The position numbers were made by a program, and so were the translations under genes. The notes under the pieces were generated by a model. It was not told the origin of the DNA. It did no database searches and saw nothing but the letters and a program-made list of their open reading frames with translations. Below are positions 1 through 7,439 of a stretch of DNA of 45,168 bases, piece after piece (within the stretch, counting starts at the first letter, position 1; every line of letters begins with the position of its first letter). Source of the stretch: an uncultured Methanomicrobiales archaeon (GTDB lineage Archaea > Thermoplasmatota > Thermoplasmata > Methanomassiliicoccales > Methanomethylophilaceae); assembly GCA_937892275.1 (NCBI GenBank), contig CALAVG010000010.1, forward strand, positions 1 through 45,168. The letters run 5' to 3'.

Positions 1-1075
1 CGCTCGTAGGGTCCGGGTCGGGCTCGGGTTGACTTCCCTCAAATGTCGCCGAAATGCTTTGATTCGCAGTCACCGACCTGAAAGTATATGTGTAGGTGGA
101 CAACCCTGTGGCAGAGGACACGGTCGACCCGTTCACGGCCAGAGTTTTGATGACATAACCTGTATTGGCGGCAATTGAAAATGATTGGCTACCGCCCGAT
201 GGCACCTGTATGCTCCCGCTCGGCGAGATTGAGCCTCCTGCTCCCGCGGACGCGGAGATCGTATAATATGTGACAGGATCATCTTGGTATGTGAATGTGG
301 CGGCAATCGTATGAGAATCCACAACATAGGTAAAAGTGTATTCATACGATGTTCCACCTGTCTTCACAGTCTCTCCATCCACCTTGACCGTGTTGATAAT
401 GTAATTCGTATTAGCTGAAATATAGAATGTCTGATCTTGTCCGCTGACCACTGTGACGCTTCCGCTGGGGGATATGGTCCCTCCGGAACCTGCGGACGCA
501 GTGATGATCTGAGTAGGGTTCGTGAATATGGTCGCGGATATGTGGTGTGATTCGTACACATTGGTGAACGTATAGGCATATGTCGTTATGGACGAGCCTC
601 CCACATGTATATCCGTCCCGTCGACAGACACCTGGTAGATATAATTCCCGGAGTTTGCAGAGATGACGAATCTTTGGCTTCCACCGGCCGCTACCGTTGC
701 AGATGAGGGCGTTATTGTTCCAGCTGCCGAAGGGTACAGTGCCGTGGTTATCTCGAATGGCCCCGTCTGACCTCCGGGCACTAATTTGATAGCAAATGTT
801 TCGCCTGTCGCTAAAGCAGACCTATGGTATGAGCAGTATATGGTCACTTCGGAAGATGGCATGCTGCCCGTAGCATCGCCGGAAGTGCTGTCGCATGTTA
901 TTCCAGACCCGCCTGTCGTCAAAGTAGCGGTATATGACGGATAGGAGGTCTTTCCTGTTAAATTGACGCTTGCTCCGCTCGCTACATAATATGTCTTATC
1001 GGAGTCTTCATACATCTCCTGAAGACTTGCACTCAATGAGGTCAAGGGATTGCTTGAGGTCCCATGGCTGGCCAT
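1..1075 (-). CDS. InlB-type repeat surface/tail protein (partial, runs off left edge)
   Basis: The frame is open from the ATG at 1075 to the window edge, giving 358 residues with no stop. After about 100 residues of Ser/Thr-rich N-terminus there are three repeats of roughly 75-80 residues. Each has a GGxISPSG-like strand, an N-x-x-Y-x-I turn and a closing Y-T-F...I-x-A-T-F strand. This is the pattern of the divergent InlB B-repeat (PF18998-type) beta domains. A Pro-Asp-rich linker follows at the edge. The start codon overlaps the stop of the tape measure gene (TGATG), so it belongs to the tail operon. A distal tail or host-binding protein is inferred; the C-terminus is not visible. Confidence 0.75.
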   Translation of the reverse strand, partial: MASHGTSSNPLTSLSASLQEMYEDSDKTYYVASGASVNLTGKTSYPSYTATLTTGGSGITCDSTSGDATGSMPSSEVTIYCSYHRSALATGETFAIKLVPGGQTGPFEITTALYPSAAGTITPSSATVAAGGSQRFVISANSGNYIYQVSVDGTDIHVGGSSITTYAYTFTNVYESHHISATIFTNPTQIITASAGSGGTISPSGSVTVVSGQDQTFYISANTNYIINTVKVDGETVKTGGTSYEYTFTYVVDSHTIAATFTYQDDPVTYYTISASAGAGGSISPSGSIQVPSGGSQSFSIAANTGYVIKTLAVNGSTVSSATGLSTYTYTFRSVTANQSISATFEGSQPEPDPDPTS

Positions 1076-2175
1076 CAGTATCCGCTCCTGAGCCTGGCCG
1101 CGCTGACCTCTCCGGAGACGACTTCCCTGATGTGCCTGTCGAGCTCGTCGGTGCTCATCATGTAATTGTTGATAGTGTACGTGTTGTTCCCGCCGATGCT
1201 GCTCATCTTCGAGTCGGGGATTATCCATTCTCCCTCTCCGCCCTCTCCGACGACGGCCAAATGCCCTCCGGGCGTTGCATCCACGTGCCCGCCCTCGGCA
1301 AATGCCCCGGCCATTACACCATACGCTACTCCACCTGCGGCGAGCCCTACCAATGCCAACGGAGTCAATGCGCCGATTACCCCGAGGATGTTGAGGCCGC
1401 CGAATGCAGACATATATGATGCTATGATCTGTCTTATCTGTAGGGCCACCGTGATGGCCTTGAATGCAATGACCACCGCGATGAGCTCCTTGAGATGGTC
1501 TAGGATGAATTCCATGAATTTGGTCAGTAGATTGATGAGCTGGGCCCCATGATTCTTGATGAAATCACCCATCGTTACGAGCATGTTCCCGATCGAACCT
1601 ACCAATCCGCCTTGTTCTGCCAATTCCTCGCCGATGTTCAACAGGAACTCACCCAGCATCTCTGCTCCGGTCTCGATGGCGTACTCGAGCATCTCGCCCA
1701 GTGACATGCCCTCGAAGGCATCCCATATCTCCATGACATCATCCACCATCTGGAGGACGGCAGGTATGAGCGTTTCGGCCAGTTTGTTGCCGATAGGCAT
1801 GAAGAAGAGCATCCAAGCCAGATTGAACAACTGCTCCACGGCCTGAAGGAGCGGTGAATGCTTCTTCAGCGTAGCGTAGAGCTGCTCTACCATCCCGAAG
1901 GTCTTCTGAATGAACCCGACACCCACATCGGAGATACGCGTGAGCGCGTTCTTGACCATCTCACGGTGTTTATCTCCATATTCCCTATCCGAAGCCTCCT
2001 TATCGCCCTGGGCCTTATTTGTTTTTGTACCCTCGACTCCTTCGGAAGCAGTGATCTTGACCGGTACTGTCAGATCGGCTTTGTTGATCTGGTCCTGAAG
2101 AGCCTTCATCTCCTTCATGATGTTCTGGAAGCGCACGTACAGATCCAGATATACTCCGCCTTCGCCCTCTGCCAT
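1075..2175 (-). CDS. Short tail tape measure protein
   Basis: 366 residues. An N-terminal helical part is followed by hydrophobic segments near residues 117-130, 231-250 and 262-292 (Gly/Ala-rich). A V-G-E-G-G-E-G-E-W-I-I-P motif at 309-320 resembles the VGExGPEaIIP motif near the end of many tape measure proteins, and the C-terminus (TINNY...ELDRHIREVV) also fits. It lies directly after two small chaperone-sized genes and before the repeat protein, the usual tail order. It is short for a tape measure, which suggests a short tail or a second component elsewhere. The ATG abuts the previous TGA. Confidence 0.7.
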   Translation of the reverse strand: MAEGEGGVYLDLYVRFQNIMKEMKALQDQINKADLTVPVKITASEGVEGTKTNKAQGDKEASDREYGDKHREMVKNALTRISDVGVGFIQKTFGMVEQLYATLKKHSPLLQAVEQLFNLAWMLFFMPIGNKLAETLIPAVLQMVDDVMEIWDAFEGMSLGEMLEYAIETGAEMLGEFLLNIGEELAEQGGLVGSIGNMLVTMGDFIKNHGAQLINLLTKFMEFILDHLKELIAVVIAFKAITVALQIRQIIASYMSAFGGLNILGVIGALTPLALVGLAAGGVAYGVMAGAFAEGGHVDATPGGHLAVVGEGGEGEWIIPDSKMSSIGGNNTYTINNYMMSTDELDRHIREVVSGEVSAARLRSGY

Positions 2176-2412
2176 TCAATCAGCTCCGAATATGGCCTTC
2201 ACGATGTCCACCAGTCCTTCCATCCATTGGTTATGTTCATGCGCCTTCTCTGCCGAGTACGCGATGTACATCGCGTCCAGGTCATCGTCATCCAGCGCCA
2301 TATAGTCTTCGGGTGTGCCTCCGTTGCTCAGGTATATCCCGTACATGAACAGTCTGAGACCGTCCGTGGACAATGGCTTACCTGATGCGACGCTCTCATA
2401 CAGGTTCCTCAT
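2176..2412 (-). CDS. Small acidic tail-assembly-chaperone-like protein
   Basis: 78 residues, acidic (EDYMALDDDDLDAMYIAYS core), with no recognised domain. It overlaps the upstream gene by ATGA and abuts the tape measure gene. In tailed viruses the two genes between major tail protein and tape measure usually encode assembly chaperones, often linked by frameshifting. Here the link is a 4-nt overlap, and I see no obvious slippery heptamer. The role is inferred from position only. Confidence 0.6.
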   Translation of the reverse strand: MRNLYESVASGKPLSTDGLRLFMYGIYLSNGGTPEDYMALDDDDLDAMYIAYSAEKAHEHNQWMEGLVDIVKAIFGAD

Positions 2413-2804
2413 TCCGAGTTCGCGGTCGCCGCTGATGGAGAGTCTGCAAAAGGGCTATCCTGCTTCAGCTCCTCCGAGGTCTCCTTGAGATATTCGAAGA
2501 GCTGTGCCTCTTCCTCGTCCTTCCCGTATTGGGACAGCATATCGGCGTAATCCAGATACCCTTTCAGAGAGATAGTGAACGGTGCTTTGTAGACGCAGGA
2601 CAGGATATTGCATATCTCCATATCCCCCAGGTTCGCCTCCTGGATCTCTGGGCCGTTCGGACCCTGTACCAGCTTGGTGCACTTGCCCATGGCGTTCTTG
2701 AGGTCGTTCAGCTTACGTCTGTTCGGCCTGCGCATCTCGAGCGTTCCCTCGAGACCGAAATCCGCCATGTCCTTCACGATTATCTTCTTTACTTCTCCAG
2801 TCAT
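2409..2804 (-). CDS. Tail assembly chaperone-like protein
   Basis: 131 residues. An N-terminal beta-type segment (EVKKIIVKDMADFGLEGTLEMR) is followed by helices and a low-complexity Ser/Ala end. A strong SD (GAGGAGATAAC) precedes the ATG at 2804. Its place between major tail protein and tape measure suggests a tail assembly chaperone. Sequence similarity to a known family is not evident by eye. Confidence 0.6.
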   Translation of the reverse strand: MTGEVKKIIVKDMADFGLEGTLEMRRPNRRKLNDLKNAMGKCTKLVQGPNGPEIQEANLGDMEICNILSCVYKAPFTISLKGYLDYADMLSQYGKDEEEAQLFEYLKETSEELKQDSPFADSPSAATANSE

Positions 2805-2825
2805 GTTATCTCCTCTTCTTTATGC

Positions 2826-3929
2826 TCATACCGGGATGACGATGGATGTCTTCCTATGGTCGTTAGCGTCGGTAAGTGCGTATGTCGGCCTTCTGGTCGT
2901 GAATACGAAATATATCTCGCTGCACATGGAACTGGATATGGAATCCTCCAGCTTGCTGCCGTCTCCGTTCGGATACGGTACGGATTTGATCTCGCAGTCA
3001 TACACTCTTATATCCAGACTGTTGTCTGCGGCCTCGAATGCCTCGACCCTTGAATTATCATGCTCTCTGGCCTCCTCATCATAGGAGATCATGTGCATCT
3101 CGCTTATGGGTGCCAGTCCTTTGGACAGCGGGTATGTGTGCGTATTGTCCTTTCCTCCGGAATTCAGTCTGAGCCTGTAATGCCTGGGGTCGTTGGCCAA
3201 CGCAACAGTGCTGAATGTGTAGTTCGTCACACCTTCGATGTACTCTCCCGGGAACGGCGAACACACATTGTATATCGCCTCCGCTGAATTATCGATGCTT
3301 ATCGTCAGGGATTCAGTGTTGGCGATGTAATTGTCGTCCTCGAGTCCCCCGATGAACAGGCACATGTACTCCATGAGATTCACATCGGTGTATCTCTCGT
3401 AGTCCAGGTGCTCTATCTGCCCGATAAAGGACTCATTGAAGCTGTAGAACCCGCTTATCGTCACCTGAGTCTGGGATGATCCGGACGCTTTGGAGAATGT
3501 GACCGACCTGGCGACGCATCCTCTGAGCTCGATGACCTCATCCTCTCTGCCTCCGGCCATGGTATTGTCATATGCTTCCCTGATACAATAGGATTCGATA
3601 CGCTTGTTGTCTGCCTTTCTGAACGTATGCTCATATAATCCGGTCTTTCCGGCTACGGGAGTCGGAGTATACGTCTCGAAGACCATCTGCAACGGTTCGA
3701 GATAGTTCCAATCCATCATATATGTGACCTCCCAAGTGCCTGAGAAGGTACCGTATGCGATGTTGTCGAATCTCTTCGTACCGGTGGTCTGTATCCTGGT
3801 GGTCGCACGTGACGGTGTGTGAGAGAATTTATATCCGGGAGGGAAAGGGAACCATGCGTAATCGCTTCCCTTACCCTGTCCGAATGAACCTTCCTTTGAG
3901 AAGATTGCGGACTTGCGTATGAGCGTCAT
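2826..3929 (-). CDS. Major tail protein (probable)
   Basis: 367 residues from the ATG at 3929, which has a GGGAGGG Shine-Dalgarno 6 nt upstream. A TTG at 3944 would add five residues but lies inside that SD. The protein is beta-rich (WEVTYMMDWNYLEP, ARSVTFSKASGSSQTQVTISGFYSFNE) with repeated beta-sandwich-like stretches, as in tail tube proteins. It starts a transcription unit: a TATA-like TTTAAAATA lies near 3980-3988, just after the previous gene ends. The following genes are chaperone-like and tape measure. The assignment rests on order and fold impression, not on a motif. Confidence 0.65.
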   Translation of the reverse strand: MTLIRKSAIFSKEGSFGQGKGSDYAWFPFPPGYKFSHTPSRATTRIQTTGTKRFDNIAYGTFSGTWEVTYMMDWNYLEPLQMVFETYTPTPVAGKTGLYEHTFRKADNKRIESYCIREAYDNTMAGGREDEVIELRGCVARSVTFSKASGSSQTQVTISGFYSFNESFIGQIEHLDYERYTDVNLMEYMCLFIGGLEDDNYIANTESLTISIDNSAEAIYNVCSPFPGEYIEGVTNYTFSTVALANDPRHYRLRLNSGGKDNTHTYPLSKGLAPISEMHMISYDEEAREHDNSRVEAFEAADNSLDIRVYDCEIKSVPYPNGDGSKLEDSISSSMCSEIYFVFTTRRPTYALTDANDHRKTSIVIPV

Positions 3930-3993
3930 CTGCAGCCCTCCCAATTCTCAAATAACTGACATGTCATGAATAGAGCAACTCCTCTTATCTATT

Positions 3994-4500
3994 TTAAACA
4001 GACCCTTCACAGTCGTCATCATGAATGCCGTATCCATCCGATGCCACGGGATAATTGTAGGTCGTGAGTTTTATGTCCAGGGTGTTCCCGTACCAACCGA
4101 GATAGTCATTGGTGTCCCTGTCGTTGATGATCTCCATGAATGTGTATCCGTTGAGCTTGTTTTGGCCTACTCTGCGGTGCGCGTAGATGATCTGATACAC
4201 CTCATCGACCATCTTCCTGAAGACCTTCCTGTGCCTCGCGGATGTGCGCACCGCTATGAATGACGTCCTCTGTATCGTGGAATAATCCGTGGTGGACACG
4301 GAGTTGTATCTGGAGATCTGATAGACGAATATCGCCGCGTTCGCCGCATTGGTCATCCACTGCTCCGGCTCGTATATGATGGGCGGCCTCTCCAGGTTCC
4401 ATTTATGGAACGTCCCCCAATTGTCCTTCAGCATATCCGCGATGAATCTCACGTCATCCGTGTAGAACTCGGCGTCGTCATCCTCGTTGAATTGGCTCAT
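3994..4500 (-). CDS. Tail completion/terminator-like protein
   Basis: 168 residues from the ATG at 4500, ending in TAA. An alpha/beta make-up (RFIADMLKDNWG..., VYQISRYNSVSTTDYSTIQRTSFIAVRT, MVDEVYQIIYAHR...) and its position between the adaptor and the major tail protein fit the tail-completion proteins of archaeal and bacterial tailed viruses. It is separated from the adaptor gene by one base. The sequence shows no catalytic motif. Confidence 0.6.
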   Translation of the reverse strand: MSQFNEDDDAEFYTDDVRFIADMLKDNWGTFHKWNLERPPIIYEPEQWMTNAANAAIFVYQISRYNSVSTTDYSTIQRTSFIAVRTSARHRKVFRKMVDEVYQIIYAHRRVGQNKLNGYTFMEIINDRDTNDYLGWYGNTLDIKLTTYNYPVASDGYGIHDDDCEGSV

Positions 4501-4501
4501 G

Positions 4502-4927
4502 TCAGCTCCTGTTGATGGAATAGACCGTTCCGGACCTCTGATACGCGGAGAATATGTTGCCAGCTTCTTCTTTCCAGTTCTTTATGGCCGACTCCTTCAT
4601 ACCGCTTATGTCTCCTCCCATTCCGACCTTGATGGAATAGAAGTCCATGTTCAGTATCTCCGCTGCCACGAGGATGCTGCACAGCCTCTTGATGGCTGCC
4701 GGGACCGGCTGGGTCGAACCGTAGCGGTATGAGATGCACAGAGAGTTGAAGTGCGGTCTCAGCATACGCGGTCTGAGCATGAGCTTGCCATGGAGCTCGT
4801 CGAACCAGAACTCGTTACCGTATGACCACCTGGCAGGCGGGTCGGATTGGGTCTCGAATATCTCGGAGCGGTATAGGGGGTCATCATAGAATCCCATGTA
4901 CTGTGTGGAGACGTCGTACCATATCAT
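4502..4927 (-). CDS. Head-tail adaptor, C-terminal part (downstream of in-frame TAG)
   Basis: This is the conventional ORF of 141 residues from the ATG at 4927. It contains the C-terminal half of a connector/adaptor-like protein: a W-Y-D-V segment, a G-K-L-M-L-R strand, ISYRYGS, VPAAIKRLCSILVAAEIL, and a helical tail with NWKEEAGNIF. The ATG lacks a convincing SD. Its frame is continuous with the ORF at 4943-5293 across a single TAG, with six sense codons in between. I therefore regard it as part of one about 263-residue protein read through amber, not as an independent gene. Confidence 0.75.
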   Translation of the reverse strand: MIWYDVSTQYMGFYDDPLYRSEIFETQSDPPARWSYGNEFWFDELHGKLMLRPRMLRPHFNSLCISYRYGSTQPVPAAIKRLCSILVAAEILNMDFYSIKVGMGGDISGMKESAIKNWKEEAGNIFSAYQRSGTVYSINRS

Positions 4928-4942
4928 ATTGAAGGTCCTGAT

Positions 4943-4945
4943 CTA
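4943..4945 (-). other. In-frame amber codon, candidate pyrrolysine
   Basis: This TAG is codon 117 of the adaptor gene. The frame stays open for 146 further sense codons after it, to the TGA at 4502. Conserved parts of one domain lie on both sides. Methanomassiliicoccales are known to decode UAG as pyrrolysine, so insertion of pyrrolysine here is the simplest reading. I see no separate PYLIS-like hairpin requirement and make no claim for one. Confidence 0.65.
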
Positions 4946-5293
4946 TATCCTGTCACCCTTCTTGGGGTCCCATGGCCTTAGGTCCCTCCTGAGCTGTATC
5001 GAATTCCCTCCCATCGCGTACCCCCATGCCATCCAGCTGTTCTCATCATTCTGGTATACGGGGATGTCGTGAATCTCGTCCACGACCTTGTTCTCTCTCC
5101 AGCTCCTGTGCAGCCTGAGGTCTATCTCATCTTCCTTGGCCATTATAAGGTGCTCTATGAACTCGTATGACGGGTTGGATACATCGCTGAACTTGAAAAC
5201 GGCGTGGGGGTCCTCGGGATCGCTGAGCCCCAAGGTCATCGCGACCGTTTCGGGATCTGTGTAGACCGGCCTCTGAGGCTCTATCTCGTCCAT
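4943..5293 (-). CDS. Head-tail adaptor, N-terminal part (ends at TAG)
   Basis: 116 residues to the TAG. It has the features of the N-terminal half of archaeal-virus adaptor proteins: a helix with EDEIDLRLHRSWRENKVVDEIHDIP, an S-I-Q-L-R-R-D-L-R strand and K-K-G-D-R-I at the end. In the family as I know it, the G-D-x-I segment runs directly into a W-containing strand and then the R-Y-G and V-P elements. Those lie just after the TAG in the same frame. Taken alone this half would be a truncated protein. The ATG at 5293 sits about 27 bp from a TATA box, so the message is probably leaderless. Confidence 0.75.
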   Translation of the reverse strand: MDEIEPQRPVYTDPETVAMTLGLSDPEDPHAVFKFSDVSNPSYEFIEHLIMAKEDEIDLRLHRSWRENKVVDEIHDIPVYQNDENSWMAWGYAMGGNSIQLRRDLRPWDPKKGDRI

Positions 5294-5301
5294 ATTTGAT
5301 G

Positions 5302-5324
5302 TATATAAAAGGGGTTATTTAAGA
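5302..5324 (-). promoter_or_regulatory. Promoter of the adaptor gene (leaderless)
   Basis: On the minus strand CTTAAATAA (5315-5323) is centred about 27 bp from the ATG at 5293, the usual archaeal TATA-to-start distance. A second AT-rich box, TTTTATATAC (5301-5310), lies closer. No SD is present. Confidence 0.45.
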
Positions 5325-5345
5325 AATATGAGCCCCGGGGGGCTC
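5325..5345 (-). terminator. GC hairpin after beta-helix gene
   Basis: A perfect 7-bp stem GAGCCCC/GGGGCTC with a 2-nt spacer (5328-5343) lies just after the TAA of the beta-helix gene. On the minus strand it is followed by an AT-rich stretch with a short T run. It separates the nuclease/beta-helix unit from the tail promoter and probably acts as a terminator. Confidence 0.5.
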
Positions 5346-5353
5346 TAAAGTGT

Positions 5354-6493
5354 TTAGTGACCGATGACTGCAACTGTAAGGTTCTTGATTTCTCCGCTGA
5401 CCTCGGCACCGCCTCTGAACAGCTGAAGCTTGTTGCCGTTCAGGTATCCTGTGACTCCGCCCTCTGCGGCCACGCTGAGCAGGGCCACGGGTGTGATGGA
5501 CTGGAAGGACAGCTCGATACCGCCTGCCGTATAGTCGACCTTCTCCTTTGTGTAGACTCCGCACAGGAATCCCCAGAGACCAGGGCCTGTGGGGGCTTTG
5601 ACGACCTTCCACTTGTTCTTGGGTACCATGGCGACACCGTATGTGCCGTCGGGCAGGAGGGACATCTCCATGGTGTCTCCGAGGAACGCGGCCTCGATGG
5701 GTGTGTTGTAACTACCGGCGGTTATCGCCCACACGGGCGCGACGTAATCTCCTGAGGTCTGCCCCTCGGAGCAGTCGTCCATGATCCCGGTGGCACCCTT
5801 GAATGTACCTCCGGTGATCTTCAGCTGGCAGTGCCCTCCCGAGCTGGGTGTGGAACCGCAGACCAGAGGCTTGGACGCAACGGATTCGAAGTAGCCGCCT
5901 GTTACGGAAAGCTCGTTCCAGGAGTTCACGGCGTACTGCGACTGCGAGACGTATCTCCCGCCCATGATGGCCATGACACCGTATTCGTCGTTCTTGACAC
6001 ATGCATTGGGGGATCCAGATGTAGTTATGTCCGCATCCTTGATGACCATGGAGACGAACACCTTATCGGGGTTCTCCTTGGAAGGAGTGTAGAATCCGTT
6101 GGAGATGGCCGCCGCGTTACCGGAGATATTTATCTTCACATGGTTGATAGTGACGTTCTCTCCCCAGTTGTGCAGGCAGTAATATGAAACATCTCCTCTT
6201 GTCAGGGTCGCATCGTCGACGACCAGCAGTCCGCCGAAGTTGTTGAAGATACAGGCCTTGCTCTTGACATTGTTATAGATCGTTCCCGTGAGACCTATGG
6301 ACGAATCTATGATCCTCAGAGTCCCATTGTTCAAGATGGTGTGCTCAACTCCGTCGCCTCTCAGAGTGAATCCAGCCAGGTCGAGTACGAGCGAAACCCC
6401 CTTGGGTACGGTGATTTGCTCGTCGGTGTCCTGTGTGAGCACAATGAGCTTCGCACCCTCCGCAATCTGTTCATTGATAGTCATGATTATCAT
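5354..6493 (-). CDS. Parallel beta-helix virion protein (probable)
   Basis: About 379 residues. From roughly residue 15 to 300 the sequence shows regularly spaced short strands with Asn/Asp/Gly turns (LDLAGFTLRG, GTLRIIDSSIG, ITGGTFKG and similar), the hallmark of right-handed beta-helix repeats. Such proteins serve as fibres, decoration proteins or glycan-active tail spikes. No catalytic residues can be assigned. Starts at 6502, 6493 and 6484 are possible. I prefer 6493 because a TATA box lies about 25 bp upstream and no SD exists, implying a leaderless message. The gene has its own promoter and terminator. Confidence 0.65.
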   Translation of the reverse strand: MIIMTINEQIAEGAKLIVLTQDTDEQITVPKGVSLVLDLAGFTLRGDGVEHTILNNGTLRIIDSSIGLTGTIYNNVKSKACIFNNFGGLLVVDDATLTRGDVSYYCLHNWGENVTINHVKINISGNAAAISNGFYTPSKENPDKVFVSMVIKDADITTSGSPNACVKNDEYGVMAIMGGRYVSQSQYAVNSWNELSVTGGYFESVASKPLVCGSTPSSGGHCQLKITGGTFKGATGIMDDCSEGQTSGDYVAPVWAITAGSYNTPIEAAFLGDTMEMSLLPDGTYGVAMVPKNKWKVVKAPTGPGLWGFLCGVYTKEKVDYTAGGIELSFQSITPVALLSVAAEGGVTGYLNGNKLQLFRGGAEVSGEIKNLTVAVIGH

Positions 6494-6512
6494 GATTCGC
6501 ATCAATATCCGA

Positions 6513-6522
6513 CTATAAAAAG
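6513..6522 (-). promoter_or_regulatory. TATA box of beta-helix gene
   Basis: CTTTTTATAG on the minus strand is centred about 25 bp from the ATG at 6493. The short intergenic space and lack of an SD support leaderless transcription from here. Confidence 0.45.
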
Positions 6523-6612
6523 AAGGTTGCAGGGAAACCGCGCTTGGCCCGCGGCCGATGACCAGGAAATCGACGAACCTGCCCTGCATGCCACCGTAGG
6601 TGTTTTTCGGAT

Positions 6613-6891
6613 TTAAATGCTGTCCAGACAATCCTCGACAGCCTTCACGGAATATGCCAGGATATAGATGCCGCCCGCGGCCTCTATCTGTTTCTGGCGT
6701 ATGATTTGTTCGGGCCTCTGGACGCCATGCGCGGACTTGGCCTCGATACCTATGTATCTGCCTTTGTAGCACGCGATGATGTCCGGGTCCCCGGGCTTGG
6801 AGTATGGCCCGCCTGTGACCATACTCCAGAATGCCCCGCGAGCTTCCAAGAGTCTCTTTATGTCCCTCTTCAGCTCGCTCTCCGGGGTCAT
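6613..6891 (-). CDS. VRR-NUC family nuclease
   Basis: 92 residues, the whole length of a stand-alone VRR-NUC domain (PD-(D/E)xK fold). The motif is visible as G-D-P-D at 34-37, I-E-A-K at 49-52 and a Gln-rich helix with E-A-A-G-G at 70-74. Family members cut branched or Holliday-junction DNA, or act as small structure-specific nucleases. The gene overlaps the preceding ORF by ATGA and ends the recombination cluster, so a role in resolving recombination or replication intermediates is likely. Confidence 0.88.
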   Translation of the reverse strand: MTPESELKRDIKRLLEARGAFWSMVTGGPYSKPGDPDIIACYKGRYIGIEAKSAHGVQRPEQIIRQKQIEAAGGIYILAYSVKAVEDCLDSI

Positions 6892-7439
6892 TCCTCAATG
6901 TCTCCTGCCTCTGTCTCCTCGACAGTCTCGGGGAGCGAGTACTGCTCGGGGTTGCCGAATCCCTTGGCCACCCCCTCGGGGACGGGCTTGAAGTCGTAGA
7001 CGTTCCAGAATACGAACGGCTGCTTGACTGTGACTGTGTTGCCCTGTTCATCGGTCACGGTCACGTCCTTGAATCTGGTCTTGGAGACGCTCTTCTTGAC
7101 GTCCACGAGCACCGCGCATCCGATGATGTCGTCGGGGTAGGGGAGGCCTTCCTCATCGGGTCCGTAAAGGGCCTTGGTGAGGCTTATGAGCGTCCTGCGG
7201 TTCCTTGCGTTGGGCTCCTCGTTGCCGTTCTGATCCATGTTGGTGAGATTGAATGTCAGATTGATGTATGCTCCGTTGGTCAGGGAGTGAAGCCCGATCT
7301 TCCACTTGTCGAGCTCCTGGTCCCACTCTGCCTTCCTGATGACTGCGTACTGCAGTCCTTCTACGGGGTCTGCGAAGTCTGTGTCCTGCCTGGGTGTCTC
7401 ATTGATATACTTGTGCTCTGTTCTGTTCAACATTTTCAT
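6888..7439 (-). CDS. DUF669-like / candidate ssDNA-binding protein
   Basis: 183 residues. The core (KWKIGLHSLTNGAYINLTFNLTN, IIGCAVLVDVKKSVSKTRFKDV, FVFWNVYDFKPVP) is beta-rich and resembles phage DUF669-type proteins found beside recombination genes. The C-terminal tail is acidic (ETVEETEAGDIEE), as in SSBs that recruit partners. It sits between YqaJ and VRR-NUC, with 4-nt overlaps on both sides. An ssDNA-binding role is inferred from context and the tail. Confidence 0.55.
   Translation of the reverse strand: MKMLNRTEHKYINETPRQDTDFADPVEGLQYAVIRKAEWDQELDKWKIGLHSLTNGAYINLTFNLTNMDQNGNEEPNARNRRTLISLTKALYGPDEEGLPYPDDIIGCAVLVDVKKSVSKTRFKDVTVTDEQGNTVTVKQPFVFWNVYDFKPVPEGVAKGFGNPEQYSLPETVEETEAGDIEE

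Noticed and set aside
970..2385. Several plus-strand ORFs of 60-175 codons opposite the tail genes
   Set aside because: They mirror the minus-strand codon pattern, lack SD sequences and overlap one another.
5354..7051. 565-codon ORF extending the beta-helix gene to 7051
   Set aside because: The N-terminal extension is the antisense/out-of-frame shadow of the VRR-NUC and DUF669-like genes. A promoter lies at 6513-6522, so the gene starts near 6493.
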